15,470 nt of DNA from Microcaldota archaeon (GCA_030040265.1 JASHUB010000040.1:1-15470), one strand, 5' to 3'; positions 1-8,700 are shown, numbered from the stretch's first letter. The notes: generated by a model not told the origin, from the letters alone. Made by a program: numbers and translations.

Positions 1-281
1 TTCTCAAGCAGAGACAGCGGACGCTGGATGCCGTCGTAGATGTTGGTCAGCAGTCCGGGACCGAGTTCTACAGCGAGCGGCGCTCCTGTAGAGACTACCT
101 CTTCTCCCGGCCTTACTCCTGATGTGTCTTCGTACACCTGGATGACCGCGCGCTCTCCCTTGAGCTGGATTATCTCTCCGACCAGCTTGTTGTTCCCTAC
201 ACGGACCACGTCGTACATCTTGCAGCCGAGCATCCCGGTAGCGACCACGAGCGGTCCTGATATCTTCTCGATTACTCCCAT
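1..281 (-). CDS. atpA: A-type ATP synthase catalytic subunit A, N-terminal part (cut by window edge)
   Basis: This is the start of the catalytic A subunit of the archaeal A1Ao ATP synthase, which hydrolyses or makes ATP in the A3B3 head. Only the first 93 codons are in the window. They begin MGVIEKISGPLVVATGM and continue through the N-terminal beta-barrel, with MYDVVRVG, LVGEIIQL, and then GPGLLTNIYDGIQRPL, a hallmark of A/B-type catalytic subunits. The nucleotide-binding P-loop lies beyond the edge. The ATG at 281-279 is preceded by GTGAT, which matches the archaeal anti-Shine-Dalgarno, three bases upstream. The gene follows atpF by 16 bases and belongs to the same operon. Identity is firm. 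The rest of the gene, and presumably atpB and atpD, are outside the window. Confidence 0.95.
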   Translation of the reverse strand, partial: MGVIEKISGPLVVATGMLGCKMYDVVRVGNNKLVGEIIQLKGERAVIQVYEDTSGVRPGEEVVSTGAPLAVELGPGLLTNIYDGIQRPLSLLE

Positions 282-297
282 AATATCACGTTAAACG

Positions 298-654
298 TCA
301 TCTTGTCTTCTCTATGTCTATGCCGATTGCCCTTATTATGAGCCTGCGCAGCTCGTCGACCTGCTGCTCCTGCTCCCCATAATCAGGTATCTCGACTATG
401 AGCGGCATTATGCTAGATGTGACTGCTTCCTGCAGCCTCCTGTCCCTTATCATCTTGAGTATCCTTGACGTGACTACGATTATGCCCACATCCTCCTTTT
501 GCATTAGGTCCCGCATCGTCGCCTCGGCCTGCGCTCCGGTCTCTGGCGAGAATGACTTCACAACTCCCGACAGCTTCATGCCGGTCGCAAGGAGGTCGCT
601 GCCTATGACTGCGATCTTGTACCCTCCTGCACTGGTGCTCATTCCGCCCGCCAC
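298..654 (-). CDS. atpF: A-type ATP synthase subunit F
   Basis: Subunit F is a small Rossmann-like protein of the central stalk that associates with subunit D and modulates rotation. The sequence shows the family pattern: YKIAVIGSDLLATGMKLSGV near the N-terminus, EDVGIIVVTSRI in the middle, LIVEIPDY, and the closing helix RRLIIRAIGIDI. The listed GTG start (118 residues) is supported by GAGGTT six bases upstream, and the reading frame then overlaps the atpC stop by 16 bases. An in-frame ATG at 642 (114 residues) forms an ATGA stop-start overlap with atpC and is the main alternative. Family members usually begin only a few residues before KIAVIG, so both starts give a slightly long N-terminus. 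Confidence 0.92.
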   Translation of the reverse strand: MAGGMSTSAGGYKIAVIGSDLLATGMKLSGVVKSFSPETGAQAEATMRDLMQKEDVGIIVVTSRILKMIRDRRLQEAVTSSIMPLIVEIPDYGEQEQQVDELRRLIIRAIGIDIEKTR

Positions 655-1706
655 ACCATCAACCTCGCGATCTCTTCCTTGCTGAGACCGTAGAACTTCG
701 CCTTTATCAGTATCCTGAGCGTGAATATCTCTATCTCCTTGAGGTAGATGTAACCTACGATTGTGCCGTAGGAGAGTATGCTGTGCTTCAGCAGCGCGAG
801 GCTCGTAACGAATATGGTGTTCCTCATGCCGATCTCGAACGCGAGCATCCTCTTGCTGGTCTTGTAGACCGCGAGCGCCTCCTTCAGGTCGAAGTTCTTT
901 ATCTGGCCGACCATCGCCTCGACGTCAGCTGAGCCGTTGAATATTGACTCGAGCGTCTTCTTGTCCATGCTGCCCCTGTCTATCAGCGAGGAGGCGACGT
1001 CAGCGAACTTGAGCGCGGCCTTCTTGGCCCTGAGAAGCATCATGACGTTCTTCATGTCTATGTCCATCTTGAGTATCATGCCGGACTCGTAGTGCAGGTT
1101 CTTCAGGCTAAGCAGCACGGACTCGAGCGCATCGTAGTAGAGCTCGTCCATCCTCGCAACGGTCTCGACCATGCTCTTCGACTTCCTGTAGGTCTCTAGC
1201 GCGCCCTGTAGTATGTCGACGTACGGGGAGTTTATCAGGAACTTCGCCAGCATTCCCTCTATCGTCTCTTCTCTCAGGACCTCCTTGATGAACGCCGCGT
1301 TGTACGGGCCGTAGTCTATGACCTGCGACGATATCGCATCGTATCCGACGCGCCTGTCCTTCGCCTCCAGAGCGAGCCTCACATTGTAAAGGTCCCACTT
1401 CCCGACCAGGGCGCGCGTTATCTTCCGCTGCGTAGTGGGCGTTATGGTGACGAGCTTCCCTACGTTCTCCGCCAGGTTCTTCGAGAGCGCGAAGTCGATG
1501 AGCTCGGTCTTTATGTTGAGCCCGCCGTACTCGCTTATGCTCTTCTTGTATTCCGTCTGGAACAGTATGGAGAGTATGGTGCTCGGGTCCTTCGCGTTCA
1601 GTATGTTCTGCATCGTGCTCCTGTCGAGGAGCTTCGCCTCCATGGCCTTGACCCTAGCGCTGCTGTACCCGTACACGCTAGCTGCGCTGTATCCGGCCAG
1701 TGCCAT
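639..1706 (-). CDS. atpC: A-type ATP synthase subunit C
   Basis: Subunit C (355 residues, the usual family size; homologue of V-ATPase subunit d) is the all-helical socket that joins the central stalk to the membrane rotor ring. The N-terminal YGYSSARVKAMEAKLLD and the C-terminal IYLKEIEIFTLRILIKAKFYGLSKEEIARLMV segments are typical of the family. The body is helix-rich with no membrane segment. The ATG at 1706-1704 has AGAGGT six bases upstream, and the atpE stop lies only four bases before it, which indicates tight operon coupling. Its 3' end overlaps the start of atpF. Nothing appears broken. Confidence 0.93.
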   Translation of the reverse strand: MALAGYSAASVYGYSSARVKAMEAKLLDRSTMQNILNAKDPSTILSILFQTEYKKSISEYGGLNIKTELIDFALSKNLAENVGKLVTITPTTQRKITRALVGKWDLYNVRLALEAKDRRVGYDAISSQVIDYGPYNAAFIKEVLREETIEGMLAKFLINSPYVDILQGALETYRKSKSMVETVARMDELYYDALESVLLSLKNLHYESGMILKMDIDMKNVMMLLRAKKAALKFADVASSLIDRGSMDKKTLESIFNGSADVEAMVGQIKNFDLKEALAVYKTSKRMLAFEIGMRNTIFVTSLALLKHSILSYGTIVGYIYLKEIEIFTLRILIKAKFYGLSKEEIARLMVWRAE

Positions 1707-1710
1707 TCAA

Positions 1711-2406
1711 CTACCTCTTCTTAACAGACTTCTTCGCCTTAGGTGCAGCCGCCTTCTTCTGCGGCGCCTTCTTCGGGGCCGCCTTGCGCGCGGCGCGCGC
1801 CGCAGGCTTCGCCTCCATCTTCGCCCTCTCGCGCTTCGCTTCGGCGGCGAACAGCACCTTCGACATCACTCCGCGTATCGCGTCCTCGTACGAGTCGACG
1901 ACCATCTCGCTGGTCACCTTGAGGGTGACCTTGCCGTCCTTCGACATGAGCTCAATGCCGTCCACGTCTGCGTACCTGACTGCGCACCTTGGCTTAAGCG
2001 AGTCTATGAACTTCGAGTTCGTCCTGCTCGTGGTGAGCACGGTCTCGTACGGAGGCACAGATTCTGCGAACTTCTCCATCGCGCTCTTGATGAGCTGGTT
2101 GAGGTACTTCTCGTCTATCCTCTTCGCGACAGCCTTCTTGACGCGCTCGAGCTCGCGCTTCACGACGGAATCCCTGGCCTCGAGGTTGAGGTTGTGAGCC
2201 TCGATCTCCATGCCGGCCTCGTTCTCCTTCCGGAGGCGCTCAGCCTCAGAGTGAGCCGCTGCCTCGGCTGCCTTCACGATCTCCTTCGCCTTCTCGTGCG
2301 CGTCTTCGCCGATCCGCTTAGCCTCCGCCTCGGCCTCCTTAGCCGTCTTGGCGGCCTCGGCCCTGGCTCCGGACTCGATGTCCTTCTTGAGATCCTCTAG
2401 TGCCAT
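1711..2406 (-). CDS. atpE: A-type ATP synthase subunit E with a basic Lys/Ala-rich C-terminal tail
   Basis: Subunit E pairs with subunit H to form the peripheral stalks that hold the catalytic head still. Residues 1 to about 110 form a long Ala/Glu/Lys coiled coil (KTAKEAEAEAKRIGEDAHEK). Residues of roughly 110-194 form the alpha/beta head-binding domain, including RYADVDGIELMSKDGKVTLKV and SYEDAIRGVMSKVLF. The family usually ends near there. This protein adds about 37 residues of low-complexity basic sequence (APKKAPQKKAAAPKAKKSVKKR at the end), about 15 of them Lys or Arg. The tail resembles a histone-H1-type tail; its role is unknown. The ATG has AGGTG seven bases upstream. The gene sits ten bases after atpK and four before atpC. 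Confidence 0.92.
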   Translation of the reverse strand: MALEDLKKDIESGARAEAAKTAKEAEAEAKRIGEDAHEKAKEIVKAAEAAAHSEAERLRKENEAGMEIEAHNLNLEARDSVVKRELERVKKAVAKRIDEKYLNQLIKSAMEKFAESVPPYETVLTTSRTNSKFIDSLKPRCAVRYADVDGIELMSKDGKVTLKVTSEMVVDSYEDAIRGVMSKVLFAAEAKRERAKMEAKPAARAARKAAPKKAPQKKAAAPKAKKSVKKR

Positions 2407-2416
2407 CTCCTAGCAC

Positions 2417-2653
2417 CTATATCAGGCCGGCCTGCAACATTATAAGTATGGCGATGACGAAGCCGAATATGAGCAACGTCTCAGGGAGCACCAGGAACAG
2501 AAGCACCCTTCCCATCTCGTCAGGCTTCTCCGCGACGAGACCCAGTCCTGCGCTTCCAATGGCCGACTGTGCCACTCCTGTTCCGATCGCTCCTCCTGCT
2601 ATAGCTATTCCTGCTCCTATCGCTGCAACTGCAGACTCCAAGGTTATTACCAT
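2417..2653 (-). CDS. atpK: A-type ATP synthase subunit K (rotor-ring proteolipid, c subunit)
   Basis: This 78-residue proteolipid forms the membrane rotor ring that carries ions through the Ao motor. It is a two-helix hairpin: a Gly/Ala-rich first helix (residues about 5-40, AIGAGIAIAGGAIGTGVAQ), a short polar loop (AEKPDEMGR, 41-49) and a second helix (50-78). The ion-carrying carboxylate is Glu58 in the LPET motif. Gln29 in helix 1 and Thr59 beside the Glu correspond in position to residues that help bind Na+ in some rings, so the coupling ion cannot be called from sequence. The ATG has GGTGA five bases upstream. It lies 18 bases after atpI, as in other archaeal operons. Confidence 0.95.
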   Translation of the reverse strand: MVITLESAVAAIGAGIAIAGGAIGTGVAQSAIGSAGLGLVAEKPDEMGRVLLFLVLPETLLIFGFVIAILIMLQAGLI

Positions 2654-2671
2654 CTATTTCACCAAATATTT

Positions 2672-4552
2672 CTATTCTTCAGTATAAACGCGCCGATACG
2701 AGAAGGGCTTGAACTTCACGCCTCCTCCCTTGTAGAACTTGGAGAAGAACTCAACGACGTTGAGTCGGACTCCTTGAATCAGGCCCTCGAAGATGCCCAA
2801 TATCATGTTGACAAAGTGGAGACCTATGAATATGACCGCGTAAAGTATAAATAAGGGTATTCCGAGGCTGAGGTGCGGCGTGAAGCCGAGGTCTATAAGG
2901 TAGGCGATTATGATGCTTCCCAGTCCGAAGCCCATGATCCTGGCGTAGCTCAGCGGGTGCGTCATAAGGTTGGTGATCTCGGCGGCCTCAATGCCGGAGA
3001 GCACGCCGGTCAGGACTATCGACGCCACCGCAATGACCGCTGCGGCGATCGAGACGTTTGCGCTGAACACGCCGAAGAATGCGCCAGAGACGGCGATCGC
3101 GCCGAACGCTATCGTCGTTATGGAGGTCATCTTGCTGACCGACAGCTTCCTCTCGCCGTGCCTCCATGTGTTTATCGCGCCGAACGCGAGACCTAGGCAT
3201 ACCTGCAGCAGCCCGATTATCACGGTTATGGCGATGAGTATCGGCGCGTTCTGGAACCAGTCGAAGAGCTTGAAGCCTCCAGGGTTGAGCTGCATGCCGA
3301 AGTACTCGTTGGAGAGTATGCCGAAGAATATCGCAGAGATCGACGTGAGCATCCAGATCCTCGCGACGTTGTGCATCAGCCCCTCGGGGTCGGTCTTCTT
3401 CGTTATCCAGTAGGAGAATATCAGCGAAGCGAGACCGTAGCCGACGTCGGAGACCATGAGCCCGTAGTATATCGGGAAGGTGAGTATGAATATCCAGGTC
3501 GGGTCTATCTCGTCGCTTCTTGGAACCGAAAGGAACTCCATTATGAAGTCGAACGGCTTGAGGAAGCCCGGCCTATTGACCTTCGTGGGTGCGAGTTCCT
3601 CCTTGTGGTCGACGTGCAGGCGCTCCATCTCGTACCTGCCGTGCGAGGCCCTGTCGAGCGCCTGCTCGAGCATCGACATGTTCTTTGCTGGTATCCAGCC
3701 CTCTATCACGAACGTCTTCTCAGTCCTCTTGAAGCTTGTGCTGACTCCTGCCCTTGCAAGCTCTATCTCGAGGACCTCCTTTGCAACGGCGAGCTTCGCG
3801 TAGTAATTGTTATTGATGTGCTCCAACTCTCGCTTCAGGTCCGCCGCGTGCTTCTGGTTCTTGGCGCGCTGCGCCTCGGCCTTCTTGACAACATGCTCCG
3901 GAGTGTCATCAAGGTACTTTGCGCCCAGGTCGAGTTCCGTGACCTTCACGTCCTTCAGGGCGTCGTCTATGGGAAGCCCTCTCTTGAACGCCACGAACAC
4001 CAGCCACCTCTTCTTGTCAGCCCTCTTCACTGTGATGCTGACATCCGCGGCCCTGTGCCCCTTGCCGTGGACGTGGCTCTGTATCGCGTCCTGCAGCGCG
4101 AGGGCCTCCTTCCGCTCCGCCTCGAATGCGCGGAATGCGAGCGCATCGCTCTTCAATTTCCCGAAGTCCAGCCCGAGGCCTGCGAACGCCACGGCGACCG
4201 ATTCTGCGTACTTGAGCGCGTCCTCGTCCTCCTGGATCAGCCTCTCATCGTTCTTTATCTCGTATATCCTGTCTATCTCCTTCATGCCTGAGAGCTCGGC
4301 TATTATCCTGTCTGCGCTCACGTGCTTCGCGACCTTCACTGGCAGCGGCTCGAGGTACTCGAGCGCGCCGTTGACCTTGATGAGCATGTCTGAAACTGCG
4401 GTGAACTTCTCCGATGCCGGCGCGTCTGGCAGCTCGAGCTTCGGCTTTCTCAGGTCCACTATGCCGAGCCTGTGCAGCGCAAGGACGACGCCATCCCGGT
4501 CCGATTCTAAGGAGATGACTCTGACCTTCTGCATTGGCTCAGTGCTTAACAA
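2672..4552 (-). CDS. atpI: A-type ATP synthase subunit I (a subunit, membrane stator)
   Basis: Subunit I is the stator channel that conducts ions past the rotor ring. The N-terminal half (to about residue 345) is a soluble arm with coiled-coil segments. The C-terminal half has about eight membrane helices, beginning near PTWIFILTFPIYYGLM and including the conserved VSDVGYG. The essential channel arginine is present in GLIQGVRLNVVEFFSKFY, 30 residues before the end, with Asn where many homologues have His or Gln two residues later. The start chosen is TTG at 4552, six bases after GGGTG, the same spacing as elsewhere in this operon, giving 626 residues. GTG at 4561 (629 residues, overlapping atpH) and ATG at 4534 remain possible. 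Confidence 0.93.
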   Translation of the reverse strand: MLSTEPMQKVRVISLESDRDGVVLALHRLGIVDLRKPKLELPDAPASEKFTAVSDMLIKVNGALEYLEPLPVKVAKHVSADRIIAELSGMKEIDRIYEIKNDERLIQEDEDALKYAESVAVAFAGLGLDFGKLKSDALAFRAFEAERKEALALQDAIQSHVHGKGHRAADVSITVKRADKKRWLVFVAFKRGLPIDDALKDVKVTELDLGAKYLDDTPEHVVKKAEAQRAKNQKHAADLKRELEHINNNYYAKLAVAKEVLEIELARAGVSTSFKRTEKTFVIEGWIPAKNMSMLEQALDRASHGRYEMERLHVDHKEELAPTKVNRPGFLKPFDFIMEFLSVPRSDEIDPTWIFILTFPIYYGLMVSDVGYGLASLIFSYWITKKTDPEGLMHNVARIWMLTSISAIFFGILSNEYFGMQLNPGGFKLFDWFQNAPILIAITVIIGLLQVCLGLAFGAINTWRHGERKLSVSKMTSITTIAFGAIAVSGAFFGVFSANVSIAAAVIAVASIVLTGVLSGIEAAEITNLMTHPLSYARIMGFGLGSIIIAYLIDLGFTPHLSLGIPLFILYAVIFIGLHFVNMILGIFEGLIQGVRLNVVEFFSKFYKGGGVKFKPFSYRRVYTEE

Positions 4553-4553
4553 T

Positions 4554-4877
4554 CTAGGCACCCATTATCTCTTTCACTGCCTGGTCGACTATCTGCTTCA
4601 GCTTCTCGGGGGTCACGGCTGTCTTCCGCGTCTTGGATGCGACTGACGTCGCCTCGTCCAGGCGCTTTGCGCGGTCCTTGGCGAGCTGCGCCGCTGTCTC
4701 CTGTATGGACTTCTCCTTGAGCTCCCTCGCCTTCTGCTGGGCGTGCTCTAGGAGGCCGTTCGCCTCCTCCTGCGCCGCTGCTATCTTGTCGATCTTCGAC
4801 TTTGCAGCATGCTCGACGAGGCTCTTCCCCCGCTCTTCGGCTTCCTGCACGTGCTTTATAGAATCAATGTCAGACAT
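4554..4877 (-). CDS. atpH: A-type ATP synthase subunit H (peripheral stalk)
   Basis: This 107-residue protein is almost entirely predicted coiled coil, rich in Ala, Glu, Lys and Gln (HVQEAEERGKSLVEHA, AAAQEEANGLLEHAQQKAREL). It ends in a short amphipathic segment, TPEKLKQIVDQAVKEIMGA. Length, composition and position as the first gene before atpI match AhaH/AtpH, which wraps around subunit E in the peripheral stalk. Coiled coils are poorly diagnostic alone, so the call rests largely on operon order. The ATG at 4877-4875 has a full GGTGAT three bases upstream. It is the promoter-proximal gene of the operon. Confidence 0.88.
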   Translation of the reverse strand: MSDIDSIKHVQEAEERGKSLVEHAAKSKIDKIAAAQEEANGLLEHAQQKARELKEKSIQETAAQLAKDRAKRLDEATSVASKTRKTAVTPEKLKQIVDQAVKEIMGA

Positions 4878-4908
4878 CAGATCACCATAACCTCATAGAG
4901 CTGACCCC

Positions 4909-4949
4909 AATATTTTGCCCCATTCATATTCTGGATAAAAGGTTTATAA
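4909..4949 (-). promoter_or_regulatory. Candidate promoter of the ATP synthase operon
   Basis: In the 86-base gap between the upstream gene and atpH there is TTATAAA at 4949-4943 on the minus strand, which would place the transcript start near 4920 and give a leader of about 40 bases. A second A/T box, AAAATATT at 4916-4909, would give a leader of about ten bases. Both are TATA-like; the sequence does not decide between them. The first is the better TATA match. Confidence 0.5.
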
Positions 4950-4963
4950 TCTTAGCGTTTGGC

Positions 4964-5629
4964 TCAGCGCGGCCGTTCGAGCGCCCCGAGTCCCGATTCC
5001 CTGGAGAAGTACGCGCGAACGTAGTACTCCGGGCCGTTTCCGGTCAGCGCAACGAGGTCCGATGACGCCTCGCCCTCGCTTGCAGGTGTCTCGGTCAGGG
5101 CCCTCTGCGCTGCTCCGCTGTCTATATAATATACGCTCCTGAACTCGCTGGCCTTCCGGACCGCATCGGGACCGGCTACGACCATGAACGCGCAATCCGT
5201 GCCGGCATTCTCGGCCAGCCTTCTCTGGAGCGCCTCCCTGCCCAGCGCCTCGACCCCGCGCTCCTTGCCGTCGAACCTCATCAGGCCGAGCCCAACCCTT
5301 CTCGCCCTGTCTTTTCCTGCGAAGTAATATCTGCTCAAGGCATCATGCGATGGCCTCACCGTCCCTTCGCCGACGACCTCGAGGCCGTTCTGGCTGCAGA
5401 ACTGCCTGACCTCTACCATTACGGTTGTTCCGTATGCCCCAGAAAGAGTAGAGTGTGGTATGAATATGACCGATGCATTGACACGTGCGACCGAGCCGCC
5501 GGCAGCCCGATCGGTCGCTCCAAAGACCGGCGCGATCCCCGCAGCGCTGGGTGCCGCCTCCACTCTTGTTCCCCCAGAGACCATCAAACCATGCAACGGC
5601 GTTCTCCAAAGCCAAAATGATTTCTGCAT
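4964..5629 (-). CDS. Unrecognised protein upstream of the ATP synthase operon
   Basis: I do not recognise this 221-residue protein. It has ordinary globular composition: VNASVIFIPHSTLSGAYG, GLEVVGEGTVRPSHDALSRY, then a charged helical stretch (GVEALGREALQRRLAENAG), CAFMVVAGPDAVRKASEFR and a closing YYVRAYFS. This suggests a small soluble alpha/beta protein. No membrane segment or convincing signal peptide is visible. Two Cys lie in QFCSQNG and TDCAFM. The first ATG is used here, but an in-frame ATG at 5584 (206 residues) is about equally likely, because the nearest TATA-like box (5638-5643) is too close to 5629 to drive a transcript containing it. It reads in the same direction as the ATP synthase genes, 86 bases upstream of atpH, so it could be co-transcribed, and diverges from the giant surface gene. 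Confidence 0.6.
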   Translation of the reverse strand: MQKSFWLWRTPLHGLMVSGGTRVEAAPSAAGIAPVFGATDRAAGGSVARVNASVIFIPHSTLSGAYGTTVMVEVRQFCSQNGLEVVGEGTVRPSHDALSRYYFAGKDRARRVGLGLMRFDGKERGVEALGREALQRRLAENAGTDCAFMVVAGPDAVRKASEFRSVYYIDSGAAQRALTETPASEGEASSDLVALTGNGPEYYVRAYFSRESGLGALERPR

Positions 5630-5633
5630 GCAA

Positions 5634-5647
5634 AGGATTTAAATCCT
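5634..5647. promoter_or_regulatory. Perfect palindrome AGGATTTAAATCCT in the divergent promoter region
   Basis: AGGATTTAAATCCT is a perfect 14-bp inverted repeat centred on TTTAAA, between the divergent genes at 5629 (minus) and 5741 (plus). TTTAAA is symmetric, so it could act as a TATA box in either direction; the flanking AGG/CCT arms make it a candidate operator as well. For the minus gene it would predict transcription from about 5614, which would favour the 5584 start. Confidence 0.45.
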
Positions 5648-5692
5648 GTGCAGCATCTTGCGGCAACGAAGATGGCCCGCGCGTGCCAAGCG

Positions 5693-5730
5693 TATTTAAA
5701 TGTATCAGTTGTATTCTCCCTGAAAGGGGG
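5693..5730 (+). promoter_or_regulatory. Promoter and ribosome binding site of the giant surface-protein gene
   Basis: TATTTAAA at 5693-5700 lies 40 bases before the ATG at 5741, the right distance for a transcript start near 5720-5726 and a leader of about 15-20 bases. GGGGG at 5726-5730 is a candidate ribosome site, though at ten bases it is further from the ATG than usual. The arrangement supports 5741 over the in-frame GTG at 5648, which lies upstream of the TATA box. Confidence 0.55.
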
Positions 5731-5740
5731 AACAGGCTGC

Positions 5741-8700
5741 ATGCGTTACAACGTACTATTTGGGATGCTGTTTCTGTCGTTATTTGCACTTGCGCAGATT
5801 GCGCACGCACAGCCAACAGTTGCAATAAATCCCTCCACCACGCAGGTACTTGACAGCGGGCAGAACATCTCGTTCGGATCAACTGTCAGCGGAGGCACGC
5901 CCCCATACGTGACATACGATTGGCTCGTCTACGGGTCGCCGGACACATGCAGCGACATCGGAGACGTGCTAGCCCAGTATGGCCCGGCTGCATATGACGT
6001 CAATCCCCCTAACCTAACCATATATCCATCATCGACCGCATACTACTGCCTCGAAGTCGAAGACTCGGCCACAAACACGGGATACTCCGGAGTGACGGAA
6101 GTCGAAGTAAACACTGCGCTCGTCGCCCCCACAATAACCTCGCCGGCGTCTCCGACGATCATGGACGTCGGACAGAGCCTGCTGGTGAGTTCGTCAGCCG
6201 CTTCCGGCGGAACCCCAGGATATAACTATTCGTGGACAGTGGCGTCTGGAATGTGCCCCGGTTTCTCGAATCCAGGGAATGTGACTTCGTTCCACTACGT
6301 CCCGACCGGCGCGACAGCGTCATGCACCTTCCAGGTGACTGCAACGGACAGTGCAACGACGCCGGAGTCTGCGACCTCTTCGAACACCACCGTGATAACT
6401 GTAGGGGCAATGCCTACGCTCACCGACTTCACTCCGAGCAACGCGACGCTCGATCTCGGCCAGTCTGAGACGTACAACGTCCTGGTGTCTGGCGGCACAG
6501 GCAATTTCGATATCGACCTTGTCTCCCAGCCTAATAATTATTATATACAGTCCATAAGTGTCGGGGACGGGGTCGCAACGTTCGGCCCATTCACGCCACC
6601 GCTTAACGGAGGGCTGCTCGGAGGCCAGACTGATAACAACAACTATTACGTGAACGGAGCCGACATCGGAACGTCCGACGAGTACTACCTATCTTCTGTG
6701 TTCGGTGCGATAACTGTCAATCCAACTCTCTTGCCGCCCTCCACGCCCACAGTCAACGCCACAAGCATACCATACTATGCGAACCTGAACGTAAGCTCCA
6801 CGCTGCCATCGACTGGAACGCCTCCATATTCGTACCAGTGGCTTGTCAGCATCAACGGCGGCGGATACACTGATGCAACGCAGTGCGGCGTGAACAGCGG
6901 TTCAGGCCAGGGCGCATCTACCCAAGAGACATGCAACGTCAGCGATATGCTCACGACTGGGGACAATTACGCGTTCGAGCTTCAGGTGACCGACAGCGCA
7001 TCGACCCCAGAGACCAACGTGTCTGCGGCTTCGCAGACCGTTTACGCGGTGACCCCTTACGGTTCGTTCTCCCCATCGTTCGGGCCTGACGGCACGCAGG
7101 TCACGTTCACTGCCGGGAACCTCGTGCCACTCGCCAACTACAACATCAACTTCGAGAGCGGGTCCTGTGCAGTCTATACGACAGCTGCAGGGTTCACGGC
7201 CAACAGCACAGGCGCCTTCTCGGGCTCGTTCGACAACCAAGTCTCGAACAGCGGCTACGGCTGCCCGTTCAACGTCTACGTCGCCAACGCCTTACCCCCG
7301 TACAGCAACATAGTCTACATCGGGGCATACCAGCTCACCATCGCCGGCGCCAGCACCAACCATACCATGGGCGTAGCCTACGAGAACATATCGCTGAGCG
7401 CGAGCGGCATGGCGCCTGACACCGCATACGATGTCTACTTCGACACTTCAGAGGGCACGCAGTCGAACTACGTCGGCACGTGCACGAGCGACTCGTCGGG
7501 CGACATCACCGGCAGCAGCGGAGACGCGTACTGCCTGCTTACCGTGCCGTCGATCGCCACTGGCGCGTACTACGTCGACCTGTTCGAGAACGTATCCACT
7601 AACTATGTAGTCACTGCAACGCAGCAGTTCACTGTCCTGCCGCAGCTCACCGCGCCATCAGCGCCTTCGGTATCCGCGCAGACCATCGACGCCGACCAGG
7701 TAGAGAACGTTACCGGCACGATACCGAGCACGGGCGTGCCTACATACTCCTACACCTGGCTCGTCTCGGTCAACGGTAGCTCATACTCCGACGCCACGCA
7801 GTGCACCGCGAACGCAGGTTCCGACCAAGAAGCAGGCAATACTATAGAATGCAATATAACTGCGAACACGCTCATAGGGGGTGACAACTACGCTTTCGAG
7901 CTCCAAGTGTCGGACAACGCGACGACCCCAGAAGTAACCACATCCACCAACTCCACCATCATAACGGTCTACACGGCTCCAACGGCGCAGCTTGTGATCC
8001 CCACCTCCGCATTCGGGATCGACGGGTCCAACGTCTCCCAGTTCTCCGGCCAGAACTACGGAAACATCACACTATCAACATCGAGTCCGAATGACGTCAT
8101 AATCGCGTACATCAGCTACGAAAGCGGCACCTACAACGACCAGAGCCACGTGGTCTCGGTGACCGACAGCGCCGGGCTGACATGGCACAGGCGATCCATG
8201 ACCACGCTCGCAGCGAACTCCAGCGGAGAGGGCATCGAATACGACGACCTGGAGGTCTGGTACGCCATAGCTCCAGAGCCTCTCTCAGGCGACCTGATAA
8301 ACGCAACCTTTAACGGCACGATGGATGACGGGGAGTTCATAGCCTTCGGCGTGTCCGACGCGAACATCGCGTCCCCTTGGGACCCCAATCCGTCGCTTCC
8401 ATCCACGGCCAACGATCCGAACGGCTTCGGCGGCGATGCAATTACAATCGTCTCAACAAACAGTGCCCCAGATATGCTTCTCGGCTTTGTGGGCAACGAC
8501 CAGTACTGCGATGGAGAATGGACGGGAGGGCTGGGCTTCACTACCATAGAGAGCGACTGCAATGGCGGAGGTGAGCTATGGTGGGGTGCCGGTTCGGCCT
8601 ACGAGATAGTCAACTCCACGCAGACGTCAACGCCGGTGAACATGTCAAACAGCGGCGGGCCAGGCGCCTCGGATTACTGGTCCATAATAGGCGACGCCAT

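Noticed and set aside
1435..2400. A 321-codon plus-strand open frame over atpC and atpE
   Set aside because: It is antisense to two recognised subunits. The Leu/Arg-rich product reflects the complement of Lys/Ala/Glu codons in atpE.
3371..4291. A 306-codon plus-strand open frame over atpI
   Set aside because: It is antisense to clearly conserved atpI sequence and its product matches no family.
5648..5740. In-frame GTG extension of the giant gene by 31 codons
   Set aside because: It would bury the signal peptide behind a polar N-terminus and would start upstream of the TATA box at 5693-5700.
5343..5882. A 179-codon minus-strand frame with several Cys, across the divergent promoter
   Set aside because: It overlaps both the better-composed frame at 4964-5629 and the signal-peptide region of the giant gene, and includes both TATA-like boxes.
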